Origin: Burkholderiales bacterium PBB3 | GTDB taxonomy: Bacteria > Pseudomonadota > Gammaproteobacteria > Burkholderiales > Burkholderiaceae_C | Length of the DNA stretch: 64,000 nucleotides | Assembly (NCBI GenBank): GCA_002256115.1 | Contig: NKIK01000017.1 | Location: forward strand, 20,993 to 84,992 | Direction: 5' to 3' | In this document: piece after piece, positions 16,603 through 25,266 of the stretch | How the letters are laid out: every line of letters begins with the position of its first letter | How positions within the stretch are numbered: position 1 is the stretch's first letter | Program-made: the position numbers and the translations under genes | Notes under the pieces: generated by a model | Seen by the model: only the letters and a program-made list of their open reading frames with translations | What the model was told of the DNA's origin: nothing | Databases searched by the model: none

Positions 16603-17943
16603 ATGAACACCGCCATCAAAACCCTGCGCATGGTGCTGCACCAGCCAGCGGGTGCGCCGCGCGAGATTGGCTACCTCTCGCAGTACGGCGACACCCTGCG
16701 TGTGTCGTTTGTGGACAGCTATATCAATGACCCGCAGCGCCCCACGCTGTCGCTGGCCTACCGCGGCCAGTCGGAGGCTGAAACCCGCCAGATTTTGAGC
16801 GCGATGCGCGATGCGCGCCTGGTAACCCAAACCGGGCGCTGGCCTGCCTACTTTTCCAACCTCTTGCCGGAAGGCCACAACCGCGAGCGCCTGGCGCGCC
16901 AGCGCGGCTGCAGTGTGGACGATGAGTTTGAGCTGCTGGCCGCCGCCGGCCACGACCTGATGGGCGCGCTGGAAGTGGCGCGCGTAGATGCCCAAGAGGG
17001 TATCCCCGAGCAAGTGCGCCACTGGCACACCGCCATGGGCCTGGACGTGCTGGAGCCCGGCTCTGTCGAAATGCCCGTAGACGATGGCAGCGCCCTGCCC
17101 GGCACCACAGTGAAGTTCTCGGCCATTCAAGACGGGCGACAAGGCGGGCCGCGTTATACCGTGCGCCGCCAGGGCGAGGCCAGTAGCTTCATCTTGAAAC
17201 TGCCCACCGCCAGCCACCCCGATTTGGTGGCGAATGAATACACCTGCTACCAGCTCTGCGAGGCCGTGGGCCTGCAGTGCGCGCAGGCTCGCATCATTGC
17301 GCGTGCCGATGCCGACCTGCCCGAGCAAGTTACGTTTGCCGAGCCCTTCGACCAGATATTGGCCGTGCAGCGCTTTGACCGCGGCCCCCATGGCCAGCGC
17401 ATCCACATGGAAGAGTTTGCCCAGGCCCTGCAGTACGCGCCCAAGCACAAGTACGGCAAAGACCTGCTGGAGGACTACGCCCGCATGCTGGGCATCCTGA
17501 ACCGCTACTCGGCGCGGCCGGCGCAAGACGTGCAAGAGTTTGTGCACCGCTTCGTGGCCTTTGCGGTGCTGGGCAATACCGATGCGCACCTGAAGAACTG
17601 GGCCCTGCTCTACCCGGATGGCATCACGCCGCAGTTGGCACCGCTGTACGACGTGGTGTCGGTCTCCTCGTACTTTGCCGAATCACCCCTATCCGATTAC
17701 GCGCTGAGCCTCAGCATGGATGCGCGCCTGCAGACCTTTGGCTGGCCCGAGCTGGCCCAGCTGCTGCAACGCGCCGGTGTGGCGCGCGTGGGCGCGCATG
17801 TGCGAAAGGCCCAGGCGCTGGTAGGCAAAATGCGGGAACGCTGGCCTGCGCTACTGGAAACGGCCCCCACTTCCCTAAAAACCACCGTGCTAGCCCGCCT
17901 GAATGGTGGCCTGGCGTTGACAAAATTGCTATCAAACCAATAG
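16603..17943 (+). CDS. hipA: HipA-type serine/threonine kinase toxin
   Basis: A 446-aa HipA family kinase (E. coli HipA is 440 aa), which in characterized members phosphorylates glutamyl-tRNA synthetase or related targets and halts growth. The N-terminal HipA_N domain contains LPEGHNRERLARQRGC; TVKFSAIQDGRQGG near residue 168 is the nucleotide/phosphorylation loop, FILKLPT carries the ATP-binding Lys, GNTDAHLKNWALL the catalytic Asp and Asn, and LAPLYDVVSVS the metal-binding Asp. All key residues look intact, so it is probably active. The last residues LLSNQ and the stop codon come from a truncated repeat (TGCTATCAAA...), suggesting the original 3' end was replaced. Confidence 0.93.
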   Translation: MNTAIKTLRMVLHQPAGAPREIGYLSQYGDTLRVSFVDSYINDPQRPTLSLAYRGQSEAETRQILSAMRDARLVTQTGRWPAYFSNLLPEGHNRERLARQRGCSVDDEFELLAAAGHDLMGALEVARVDAQEGIPEQVRHWHTAMGLDVLEPGSVEMPVDDGSALPGTTVKFSAIQDGRQGGPRYTVRRQGEASSFILKLPTASHPDLVANEYTCYQLCEAVGLQCAQARIIARADADLPEQVTFAEPFDQILAVQRFDRGPHGQRIHMEEFAQALQYAPKHKYGKDLLEDYARMLGILNRYSARPAQDVQEFVHRFVAFAVLGNTDAHLKNWALLYPDGITPQLAPLYDVVSVSSYFAESPLSDYALSLSMDARLQTFGWPELAQLLQRAGVARVGAHVRKAQALVGKMRERWPALLETAPTSLKTTVLARLNGGLALTKLLSNQ

Positions 17944-17992
17944 CTACCAAGGCAATATTTACCTGGGCCTCAGCCCAAAAACACTCAAAATC
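17927..17992 (+). repeat. Partial or variant repeat at the hipA 3' end
   Basis: TGCTATCAAACCAATAGC resembles the left end of the dispersed repeat but continues with a different right side (AGGCAA..., GGGCCTCAGCCC, CACTCAAA). It overlaps the last five codons of hipA and fills the space up to the next ATG. It may be a second, related repeat family. Confidence 0.5.
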
Positions 17993-18475
17993 ATGCAAGA
18001 AGACAGCAAAATCACCGAAGCCCGCCTGTGGCGCAACGACGGCTGGACCGCCCAGGTCATCAAAAACGAAGACGACGATGGCTGGGCCGTGGCCATGACC
18101 AAAGACGGCGAAGCCGAGCCCGCACTGGTCGGCCCCTGGACCATGGGGCGCGACAAAAAGAACCCCAAACCCTTGGACGTGAACGCTTTCAACACGCTGG
18201 TCAAAACCGCGTCCGAATTTGTACGCCGCAGTGAGCAGCAACGCCATGCCGAGTTGCACCAAAGTCTGGAAGTGACAGCGCGTATTGGCGGGCACGACAC
18301 GCGCGTCACGGTGTCGCTGGACATTACGCCGGATGAAGAAAACCCATCGGCCCAGCTATCGGCTACTGACGATGGTGGCGATCTTCTGGCTCAGGTGAAA
18401 GTAGCGCCGTCCTTCAAGCTCAACCGCGCCAGCGCAGTAGCTTGGGCTGAGGGCGGATTCGCGAAGCCGCGCTAG
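17993..18475 (+). CDS. Conserved hypothetical protein downstream of hipBA
   Basis: A 160-aa soluble, acidic protein that I do not recognise. Residues 1-60 are rich in Trp, Asp and Glu (EARLWRNDGWTAQVIKNEDD, GWAVAMTKDGE); around 100-115 it has RIGGHDTRVTVSLDI, a beta-rich stretch. There is no signal peptide, membrane segment or known motif. It follows hipA by 49 bases on the same strand, so it could be a third member of the hipBA unit, although most hipBA loci have two genes. No clear ribosome site precedes the ATG. Confidence 0.7.
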   Translation: MQEDSKITEARLWRNDGWTAQVIKNEDDDGWAVAMTKDGEAEPALVGPWTMGRDKKNPKPLDVNAFNTLVKTASEFVRRSEQQRHAELHQSLEVTARIGGHDTRVTVSLDITPDEENPSAQLSATDDGGDLLAQVKVAPSFKLNRASAVAWAEGGFAKPR

Positions 18476-18486
18476 GTGCCTAGTGC

Positions 18487-18587
18487 CCAGAAGCCTGGGC
18501 GGCAAAGCGTTCTACTCCGTGTCCTCCGCCCGCTTCGCGAGCTCCCCCTTTTACCTGCGCAGAACGCTTTGCCGCCCAAGCTTCTGG
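18487..18587 (+). repeat. Palindromic foldback element, copy 1
   Basis: Arms 18487-18513 and 18561-18587 are reverse complements at 26 of 27 bases (core GGGCGGCAAAGCGTTCT). The roughly 47-base interior contains CTCCGTGTCC, a small inner hairpin around GCTTCGCGAGC, and CTTTTACCTGCGC. It lies between convergent genes and could also act as a bidirectional terminator. Confidence 0.85.
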
Positions 18588-18604
18588 ACACCCCAACGCT
18601 TTTT

Positions 18605-19393
18605 CTACAGCCCTAGTTCTTTCAAAATCGCCTCGCGCAAATCCTGCGCCTGCGGGCTAGACAGCTTGCGTGGGTGCGGCATATCGACCTTGAAGCTGGC
18701 CTGAATGGTGGTTGGTCGGGGAGACAACACCAGCACGCGATCAGCCATGTAGATGGCCTCCTCCACATCGTGCGTGATCAGCAACACGGTGTGGCGCTCT
18801 TCTTCCAGAATGCGCAGCAGCTCGGTGCGCATCTTCATGTTCATCAGCGCGTCCAGCGCGGAGAACGGCTCGTCCATGTACAGGATTTCAGGCTTGACGA
18901 CAAAGGCGCGTGCCAGCTCGGCGCGCTTGAGCATGCCGCCGGATAGCTCATGCGGGTAGCTGCTCTCAAAGCCTTTGAGGCCCACCATCTCGGCATAGTG
19001 GTCGGCCAGCGCGGCCCGCTCGCTGTGCTCTGCACCATGGTCATCGTCGTTCAGGCCAAACATCAGGTTTTGCTGCACGGTGAGCCACGGAAACACCGAG
19101 CCATGCTGCGAAATCACGATCCCCTTGGGGCTCGGCCCTTTCAGTTCTGCGCCGTCCACCTTCACAGTGCCCGCATCCGCGCGGTCAAAGCCCGCAATGA
19201 TGTTCATCAGTGTCGATTTGCCGCAGCCCGAGGGGCCTACGATGGCTACAAATTCACCATCGACCACCGTAAAACTGAGGCCCCCAATCACCGGCAGCGT
19301 GCCCTTGGCGGACACAAAACTTTTACGGATTGCGTCTACTTCAATTTTGTTTTTAGTGGTGGATGCGGTGGTGGTTGTGCTTTTATCGGACAT
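18605..19393 (-). CDS. ABC transporter ATPase, NitT/TauT type
   Basis: A 262-aa ATPase of the nitrate/sulfonate/taurine class. Walker A GPSGCGKST near residue 54, Q-loop VISQHGSVFPWLTV, signature LSGGMLKRAELARAF near 147, Walker B EILYMDEPFSALD, and the switch His in LLITHDVEEAIYMADRV. The signature reads LSGGML rather than the usual LSGGMR/Q. It overlaps the permease gene by 11 bases and is the last gene of a five-gene minus-strand operon with a substrate-binding protein, a Sco protein and a cupredoxin-like protein. Substrate is not predictable from the ATPase. Confidence 0.93.
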   Translation of the reverse strand: MSDKSTTTTASTTKNKIEVDAIRKSFVSAKGTLPVIGGLSFTVVDGEFVAIVGPSGCGKSTLMNIIAGFDRADAGTVKVDGAELKGPSPKGIVISQHGSVFPWLTVQQNLMFGLNDDDHGAEHSERAALADHYAEMVGLKGFESSYPHELSGGMLKRAELARAFVVKPEILYMDEPFSALDALMNMKMRTELLRILEEERHTVLLITHDVEEAIYMADRVLVLSPRPTTIQASFKVDMPHPRKLSSPQAQDLREAILKELGL

Positions 19394-20216
19394 AGCGCCA
19401 TTTCACAGTCTTCAGTCGTTCCAGCAGGCGGGTGATGCCATCCAGCAGCAGGCCAATCACGCCAATGATGATCATGCTGGCAATGACGAGGTCGTAGCGG
19501 TTGCCTGCATTGCGCGAATCCATGATCAGATAACCCAGGCCCGAGCGCAGCGCGATCATCTCTGCGGCCACTACCACCAGCCAAGCCACACCAATGCCGA
19601 TGCGCATGCCCACAATGATTTCGGGCAACACGGCCGGAATCACCACCCGACGAAACAGCACAAAGCGTGAAACCCCAAAGTTGGCTGCAGCGCGCAGGTA
19701 GCGGCGTTCAATGGTGTGCACACCCGATGTAGTTTGCACAATCATCGGGAAAACAGACGAAATGAAAATCAGGAAGATGGGCGACACATCGCCCACCCCA
19801 AACCACAGAATGGCCAAGGGAATCCAGGCGATGGGCGATATCGGCCGCAGCATCTGGAAGATAGGGTTGAAGGTGCGGTAGGCCCCACCCACCCAGCCCA
19901 TCCACAAGCCCAGCGGAATGGCCACCAGCATGGCCAGCCCAAAGCCCACCCCCACGCGAAACAGCGATGCGCCTATGTGCTCCCACAGCGTGCCGTCTTC
20001 GGCCAGCTCCAGCGTGCCAGTTACCACCTGCCAGGGCGTGGGGAAGATGGGGCTTTCGCTCTGCACCACCATCCACCACCACACCGCGATGATGACCGCT
20101 ATGACAGCCAGCGGTGGCAGTACTTTTTTCAGCTTGTCGCTGATCGCGTTGACGCTCACGGGCAATATCACGGTGTGCTCTTGTTCAAGTTTTTTGGCCA
20201 ATGGCGCAGACGCCAT
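19383..20216 (-). CDS. ABC transporter permease, NitT/TauT type
   Basis: A 277-aa inner-membrane permease with about six membrane segments (first at about 34-52, VLPPLAVIAVIIAVWWWMVV). The cytoplasmic EAA-like loop, which contacts the ATPase, is RAAANFGVSRFVLFRRVVIP followed by AVLPEIIVGMRIGIG. It is a SsuC/TauC/NrtB relative. The annotated start lies 49 bases inside the preceding cupredoxin-like gene; a later start is possible, but no better one is visible before the first membrane segment. Confidence 0.92.
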   Translation of the reverse strand: MASAPLAKKLEQEHTVILPVSVNAISDKLKKVLPPLAVIAVIIAVWWWMVVQSESPIFPTPWQVVTGTLELAEDGTLWEHIGASLFRVGVGFGLAMLVAIPLGLWMGWVGGAYRTFNPIFQMLRPISPIAWIPLAILWFGVGDVSPIFLIFISSVFPMIVQTTSGVHTIERRYLRAAANFGVSRFVLFRRVVIPAVLPEIIVGMRIGIGVAWLVVVAAEMIALRSGLGYLIMDSRNAGNRYDLVIASMIIIGVIGLLLDGITRLLERLKTVKWRYVR

Positions 20217-20659
20217 TGCAGGGTGTCCCAGCCCACTGCGGGGCTGGGGTCTACGATCACGCTCATCTGTCCGCTAGCGTGTGCGGTGCAGGCAAAACTG
20301 TAGGTCGATGCTTTTTCAAATGGCAGCCGAAAGCTCTGGCCCGGCATGATCAGCACAGGGCCAAACACTTGCGGCACGTCATCCAGGTTCTTTAGCAACA
20401 GGGTGTCGTTCAGCCCCATCGTGAGGCGGATGGTGTCAGGCAGTATCTCCACCTTGTCACCCGCCATGCGGCGCGCATAGGTGCCGTTCGGTATCTCAAA
20501 CAATTCATCGCGGGAATCCGGATCCAGCGGCGCAAAGGCCGCCCAAGCCACAGCCCCCAGCAAGCCCATCAGCAGCGTGGTGCCACTGACAAGCCATCGC
20601 ACCCGACGCTGGCCCGTCATAAAGCCCAAGGTGCCCGCAGGAACGCGAAACTCTGTCAC
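20168..20659 (-). CDS. Membrane-anchored cupredoxin-like protein
   Basis: A 163-aa protein with one N-terminal transmembrane helix (about 22-43, WLVSGTTLLMGLLGAVAWAA), then a periplasmic beta domain. NDTLLLKNLDDVPQVFGP and FACTAHASGQMSVIV match the two ends of a type-1 copper fold: Cys-x2-His-x4-Met is spaced as in plastocyanin. The first ligand His, normally in a PHxF-like position, appears to be Gln (VPQVF), so copper binding may be altered or lost. It starts at GTG 20659 (GTGA overlap with the Sco stop), which ties it translationally to the Sco gene. Distant similarity; the fold call is inference. Confidence 0.68.
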   Translation of the reverse strand: MTEFRVPAGTLGFMTGQRRVRWLVSGTTLLMGLLGAVAWAAFAPLDPDSRDELFEIPNGTYARRMAGDKVEILPDTIRLTMGLNDTLLLKNLDDVPQVFGPVLIMPGQSFRLPFEKASTYSFACTAHASGQMSVIVDPSPAVGWDTLQWRLRHWPKNLNKSTP

Positions 20660-21285
20660 TGCGCAGCCAGCAATCGCAGGTCGTGCACGAAGTCTTTGGC
20701 GCCATGACCATAGGGCATCATCGCGCGCAACCGCCCTACCCTGTCAATGAAAAAAACTGAGGTGGAATGGTTCATGCCATAGCCGCCCGTGGGCGACTCC
20801 AGCTTGGCGGCTACTACGCCATAGCGCTTGCGCATGGCCTCAAGCACTTGTGGCTTGGCCGTGCCCCCCACAAAGCTGGTGTCAAACGCCGCCAGGTATT
20901 TCTTGATGCGACCCACGTCGTCGCGCTCGGGGTCTACGGTCACGTACACCACCTGCACGGCATCGGCTTCTTTGCCCAATGCTTTGCGCGCCTCGGCCAG
21001 CGTGGCCAGCGTGGTGGGGCACACCTCGGGGCAGTGGGTAAACCCGAACAGCAACAGCACCAGTTTGCCGCGGTAGTCGGCCAGTTTCAGATCCGTGCCA
21101 TTCGAGCCGTGCAATGCAAATTCAGGCGCAGCAGCGGGCGGTTCAAAAACACCAGCCTTGAGCTTCAGTGGTGTGGGTGCAGCCCAAGCGGGCGCACCCA
21201 GGTGCAACAAAATGCAAACCATCAGTGCACCCAGACGCAAGAAGGACGCAGACATTCTCTTGGTCAAGTAATCCATCACAGCCAT
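20656..21285 (-). CDS. SCO1/SenC family copper chaperone/thioredoxin-like
   Basis: A 209-aa exported Sco protein. A signal segment (LGALMVCILLHLGAPAWAA) is followed by the thioredoxin-like domain with FGFTHCPEVCPTTLATL: the CPEVC Cys pair binds Cu(I), with the third ligand His in GGYGMNHSTSVFFID. VTVDPERDD is also typical. Sco proteins deliver copper to the CuA site of cytochrome oxidase or act as thiol reductases. Here no oxidase subunit is nearby; instead the gene sits between an ABC substrate-binding protein and a cupredoxin-like protein. The ATG at 21285 shares one base with the upstream stop (TGATG). Confidence 0.92.
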   Translation of the reverse strand: MAVMDYLTKRMSASFLRLGALMVCILLHLGAPAWAAPTPLKLKAGVFEPPAAAPEFALHGSNGTDLKLADYRGKLVLLLFGFTHCPEVCPTTLATLAEARKALGKEADAVQVVYVTVDPERDDVGRIKKYLAAFDTSFVGGTAKPQVLEAMRKRYGVVAAKLESPTGGYGMNHSTSVFFIDRVGRLRAMMPYGHGAKDFVHDLRLLAAQ

Positions 21286-22328
21286 CACAGCGTAATGGCG
21301 GCCGCGCGACTCGCCTTGGTAAAGCTCTCGTCCATGTATTTTTCATACGGCACCGGGGCCTTCAATGTGCCCGCTTCTACGGAGAGTTGCATCAACTCCT
21401 CAAACTCGGTGCGGATCATGCGCAGGTCGCCATAGGTCACGCGGTCGGTGGGGTTCTCCATCACAAACTTGATGATGTTGGGGTCCTGATTAAAGAACTT
21501 GCGACCCGCCGCGATGGTGACGGCCTTGTTGCGATTGTCCTGCTTTTGGTCCAGCCACTGGCCCGCACCCATCACATGGTTCACCAGGTCTTGCACCAGC
21601 GGGCGGTTGTCCCGGATCAGCTCTTCGCGCACCGTCAGCACGCAGCAAATGTAGTTGCGCCATTCGTCGCGCGTCATGCGCAGGGCCCGCGCGTAACCTG
21701 CGCGTTGGGCCGCTGCGCCAAAGGGCTCGCCGGTGCAGTAGGCGTCCACTGCTTTGGCATACAGCGCCGCAGGCATATCGGGCGGCGGCATTTCCACAAT
21801 CTGAATGTCTTTGGGTGTCATGCCCTCTTTGGCCAGCATCTTGCGCAGGAACAAAAAGTCCACCGCAAACCGGCTAGGGATGGCGATGCGCTTGCCGGTC
21901 AAATCCTTGAAGCGCTGAAAGCTGGAATCGGTGCGCACCATGATGACGGCACCCGACCGATGGCCCAGCGACACGATCTTGACCGGGATCTTTTTATCCG
22001 CCAAATCCATCACCAGCGGCGCCAGCATATAGGCCGCCTGGATGCGCCCGGTCATCAGTGATTCTTTGATCTCGGGCCAGCCGTTGTACTTGCTGTACTC
22101 GTATTCAAACTTGGGGCCGCCGCTTTTGTCGGCACTGTTTGCGGTGGCCCTGGCCACACAGGCCACAGGCAATGTCAGGTTGCAGGTGACCGGCAGGCCG
22201 CCCACCAGCAAGGGGTCGGGCTTGGCCCACGCCGATGGAGCCACGGACTGCAACGCCACCCCCGCCGCCACGCCCAATAGCTGCCTGCGGTCCAGGCCGG
22301 GAGTATTCGCAATGGCGTTGGGGTTCAT
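21285..22328 (-). CDS. ABC substrate-binding protein, Tat-type signal
   Basis: A 347-aa NrtA/SsuA-like periplasmic binding protein. The leader has a twin-arginine-like motif (LDRRQLLGVAAGVAL) ending near PSAWA. The mature part begins LLVGGLPVTCNLTLPVACVA and includes GRIQAAYMLAPLVMDLADKK, GKRIAIPSRFAVDFLFL and DAYCTGEPFGAAAQ, as in nitrate, bicarbonate and thiamine-precursor binders. I start at ATG 22328 rather than GTG 22349 because GGAG precedes it. It heads the operon binding protein, Sco, cupredoxin-like, permease, ATPase, 49 bases after the stop of the GGDEF-EAL gene. Tat export suggests folding or cofactor loading in the cytoplasm. Ligand unknown. Confidence 0.88.
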   Translation of the reverse strand: MNPNAIANTPGLDRRQLLGVAAGVALQSVAPSAWAKPDPLLVGGLPVTCNLTLPVACVARATANSADKSGGPKFEYEYSKYNGWPEIKESLMTGRIQAAYMLAPLVMDLADKKIPVKIVSLGHRSGAVIMVRTDSSFQRFKDLTGKRIAIPSRFAVDFLFLRKMLAKEGMTPKDIQIVEMPPPDMPAALYAKAVDAYCTGEPFGAAAQRAGYARALRMTRDEWRNYICCVLTVREELIRDNRPLVQDLVNHVMGAGQWLDQKQDNRNKAVTIAAGRKFFNQDPNIIKFVMENPTDRVTYGDLRMIRTEFEELMQLSVEAGTLKAPVPYEKYMDESFTKASRAAAITL

Positions 22329-22377
22329 AGTGGGGGCTCCGGTGATCACAGCCCCGCATTTTCCCCCAGAACGTTAG

Positions 22378-25194
22378 CTATAGGGTTACCACGGAGGAAC
22401 TGGGTACGCCCGTAGACGGATCGCTAAATATGTTTTTATAGGCCCGCGCAAACGCCACTACTTCATTCGCCGGCATAGGCCGCGCAATTGCAAAACCCTG
22501 GGCGCATTCGCAGCCCAACGCAACCAGCCGTTGGCCCTGCGCTACGGTCTCTACACCCTCCGCCACCAGGGCGCGATCAAAGGCTTTGGCCAGCGCCACA
22601 ATAGCGCCGACCAGGGTCATGTCTTCCCGGTCGTCCATGATGCCTTGCACAAAGCTTTGGTCGATCTTGATGGTCTCCGCAGGCAATGCCTTCAGGTACG
22701 ACAAGGACGAGAAGCCGGTACCAAAATCATCCAGCGCAAAGCGCACGCCCAAAGCCTGCGACTCCTGCATCACCTGGCGCATGTGCTGCATATCGGCCAG
22801 CGCTGCGGATTCCAGAATCTCCAGCTCCAGTTGGCTGGGCAAAATCATCGGGAATTCCAGCAAGATGCTGCGCAGGCGCGACACAAAATCGCTGCGATGG
22901 AAATGCCGCGCCGCAATGTTGACGCTCACCGTCCAACGGTGGCCGTGCGCTGCCCAGCGCTTCATCTGGCCCAGGGCCTCGCGCAGCACCCATTCGCCCA
23001 CTTCAGCACTCAGCTCACTGTGTTCGATCACCGGCAAGAAGTGGCTGGGGTCCAGCAGGCCTTGCTCAGGGTGTTGCCAACGCAGCAGCGCTTCCATGCC
23101 AAACACGGCGCCCGTAACCAAGTGCACTTTGGGTTGGTAGTACAGCACCAGTTCCGAATGCTTCAGGGCCAGGGCGATGCGCGCATGGCGGCTGAAATTG
23201 GTTTGTACTTCCTGGTCGTGCCGCGCATCAAACAGGTGCAGGCAATTGCGCCCGGTGTGCTTGGCCTGGCACATGGCCTGGTCGGCATGACGCAACAGGG
23301 TGTCCGGGTTGGCATCGTCTTGCGGGAAGATAGCCACGCCCACACTGGCGGTGGTCAACAGCACGCGGTCGTCCAGCCGATAGGGCTCGGCCAACCGGGC
23401 CAGCACCTGGCCGACGCGTTCGCGAATGGCCGCGACATCGGCCAAGCCACTGAGCAACAAGGCAAACTCATCACCCCCCAAACGCGCAACGGCATCTGCT
23501 GGCCCGGCCAGCGTGAGCAGGCGTGCCGCCACTTCCTTCAGCAACCGATCCCCGGTCCACAAACCATAGCGCTCGTTGATGGCCTGAAAGTGATCCAGAT
23601 CCAGCAAACACACGGCCAGGGGTCGCATCTCCTGGCGCGCCAGCATGAGCGCATGGCTCAGTCGCTCGGCCAGCGCAGCCCGGTTGCCCAAGCCAGTCAG
23701 GGGGTCATGGCGGGTTTGCCAGGAAATTTGCTGCTGCAGCTCGCGGGTTTCTGTCACATCCCGAAAAACTAGCACCGTGCCCATCGCCACGCCACTGGGT
23801 TTGCGAATGGGCGATGCGGTGTACTCAATGGCATAGCGCTCACCCGAGCGGTGTAATAGCACCTGCTGGCGGGCAAACACGGGGCCATCCGTGGCAATGG
23901 CCTGCACCAACTCGTTTTGCGCCACCCCGGTAGGGTCTAAGCGGAACACCTGCGCCAGCGGCTTGCCCTTGGCCTGCAGCAGCGTGAAGCCGGTTAAAAA
24001 ATGCGCCGCTTCATTGATGGTTTGAATATTGCCGCGTGTATCGGTGGTGATCACCCCATCGCCAATGGAGGAGAGCGTCACCTCGGCCCGCTCTTTTTCC
24101 TCGCGCAAAGCCTTTTGCGCCAGCTTTCGGTCGGTGATGTCGACCAGCGTGCCAATCGTGCCTGCGGGGGTGCCATCGGTATGCGTAAAGGGCGCTGCAA
24201 AGTACACCATTTCCCGCAGTTGGTTGTTGGCATTTTTGACCAGCACTTCATTGTCCAAGCGCACGACGGCGCGGCGTTCCTGGCCCTGGTAGGCACGGTC
24301 CAGCTCGGCAAATTCGCCCGTCATGCGAGCCCCAATCACCCGCGATGCGGGCTTGCCAAACAACTGCTCCCAGGCCGCATTCACACTCAAACACGCACCC
24401 TGGCTGCTGCGCACAAAGACGGGCAATGGCAGGGCGTTGTTCAGCTGGCGCGTAAAGTGCAATTGCGCTTCTTGCTGCTGCTGGTTGGTTTGCAAAGTGG
24501 TCACCAGGCTCTGAATCTGGGCGGCCATGGTGTTGAAGGTTTTTGCCACGGCGCGCGCCTCTAGCGTGCCAGTCTCGGCCATGCGCGTGCTCAGCTCGCC
24601 GCTGCTGAAATGCCCCGTGGCTTGGGACAAACGGCTCAACATTCGGGCGTTGGCCCGCAGCAGCAAAGTCAATAGCGCAAAAATGGTAAAAATATTCAAA
24701 AACGAAATGCGCAATTGGGTGGCGATGGTGCCCCACACGCGGCTGGCTTCCACATTCGGGTTCAGGGCAATATCCAGCGTGGCCGTTGCGCCGCCGGGGT
24801 AAGTAATCACCACCGTCTTTTGCAAACGCACCATAGAGACCATGGCCTCGAACCAGGCTGGAACAGGGGCCACCGGCACGCTGCTGGCAACTTGCACCGT
24901 GTCTTGCGCGCCCTGCCAGCGCAGGGACTCAATAGAAGGGTTGAAGGACAGCTCATGCTCTAGCAGGCGGCGCACATCCGCGCTGCGTGGGCCTGCGGCA
25001 GCCAGTTGGGGCACCACGTAGTGCTCCAGGTGCTTCAGCCCCACCGACATGCGCCCCTGGGCTTCACTCACTTCTGCTTTCACCAAGAAGTGGTAGCGCA
25101 CCAGCGTCACCGCGACCACGATCAAGATGATCGGAAAAAACAGCCGTGGGTAGGTGCCCCGGAACAACCAGGTTTTGAAAGCAGCGATTCGCAT
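22378..25194 (-). CDS. Membrane PAS-GGDEF-EAL cyclic-di-GMP protein
   Basis: A 938-aa dual-domain protein. A transmembrane helix at about 15-35, a periplasmic sensor part, a second helix near 170-190 (LNIFTIFALLTLLL) and a HAMP-like linker lead to two PAS domains (around 250-365 and 375-490). GGDEF is intact near 570 (RLGGDEFALLLSG), but the inhibitory RxxD site five residues before it reads GPAD, so product inhibition is probably absent. EAL is intact near 700 (MEALLRWQHPEQG), with DDFGTGFSSLSYL near 820. It could make or degrade cyclic di-GMP; intact EAL motifs favour phosphodiesterase activity. ATG 25194 is preferred to an upstream TTG. Confidence 0.92.
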   Translation of the reverse strand: MRIAAFKTWLFRGTYPRLFFPIILIVVAVTLVRYHFLVKAEVSEAQGRMSVGLKHLEHYVVPQLAAAGPRSADVRRLLEHELSFNPSIESLRWQGAQDTVQVASSVPVAPVPAWFEAMVSMVRLQKTVVITYPGGATATLDIALNPNVEASRVWGTIATQLRISFLNIFTIFALLTLLLRANARMLSRLSQATGHFSSGELSTRMAETGTLEARAVAKTFNTMAAQIQSLVTTLQTNQQQQEAQLHFTRQLNNALPLPVFVRSSQGACLSVNAAWEQLFGKPASRVIGARMTGEFAELDRAYQGQERRAVVRLDNEVLVKNANNQLREMVYFAAPFTHTDGTPAGTIGTLVDITDRKLAQKALREEKERAEVTLSSIGDGVITTDTRGNIQTINEAAHFLTGFTLLQAKGKPLAQVFRLDPTGVAQNELVQAIATDGPVFARQQVLLHRSGERYAIEYTASPIRKPSGVAMGTVLVFRDVTETRELQQQISWQTRHDPLTGLGNRAALAERLSHALMLARQEMRPLAVCLLDLDHFQAINERYGLWTGDRLLKEVAARLLTLAGPADAVARLGGDEFALLLSGLADVAAIRERVGQVLARLAEPYRLDDRVLLTTASVGVAIFPQDDANPDTLLRHADQAMCQAKHTGRNCLHLFDARHDQEVQTNFSRHARIALALKHSELVLYYQPKVHLVTGAVFGMEALLRWQHPEQGLLDPSHFLPVIEHSELSAEVGEWVLREALGQMKRWAAHGHRWTVSVNIAARHFHRSDFVSRLRSILLEFPMILPSQLELEILESAALADMQHMRQVMQESQALGVRFALDDFGTGFSSLSYLKALPAETIKIDQSFVQGIMDDREDMTLVGAIVALAKAFDRALVAEGVETVAQGQRLVALGCECAQGFAIARPMPANEVVAFARAYKNIFSDPSTGVPSSSVVTL

Positions 25195-25266
25195 AATGAG
25201 GGTGAGGCCAACAGACCGCCGAGTGTAGCGGTCAGTGCACACGCTCAATGCCGTGCGCGGATCACA

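Noticed and set aside
16249..17589. 446-codon minus-strand open frame across hipBA
   Set aside because: It is the antisense of hipBA, with His/Gln-rich low-complexity composition typical of shadow frames in GC-rich DNA.
20656..21285. Sco gene as part of a cytochrome oxidase assembly operon
   Set aside because: No oxidase subunit, COX11 or CtaB/haem-A gene lies nearby; its neighbours are ABC transporter genes.
22531..23772. 413-codon plus-strand frame across the GGDEF-EAL gene
   Set aside because: Antisense shadow; no domain, no ribosome site, and biased composition.
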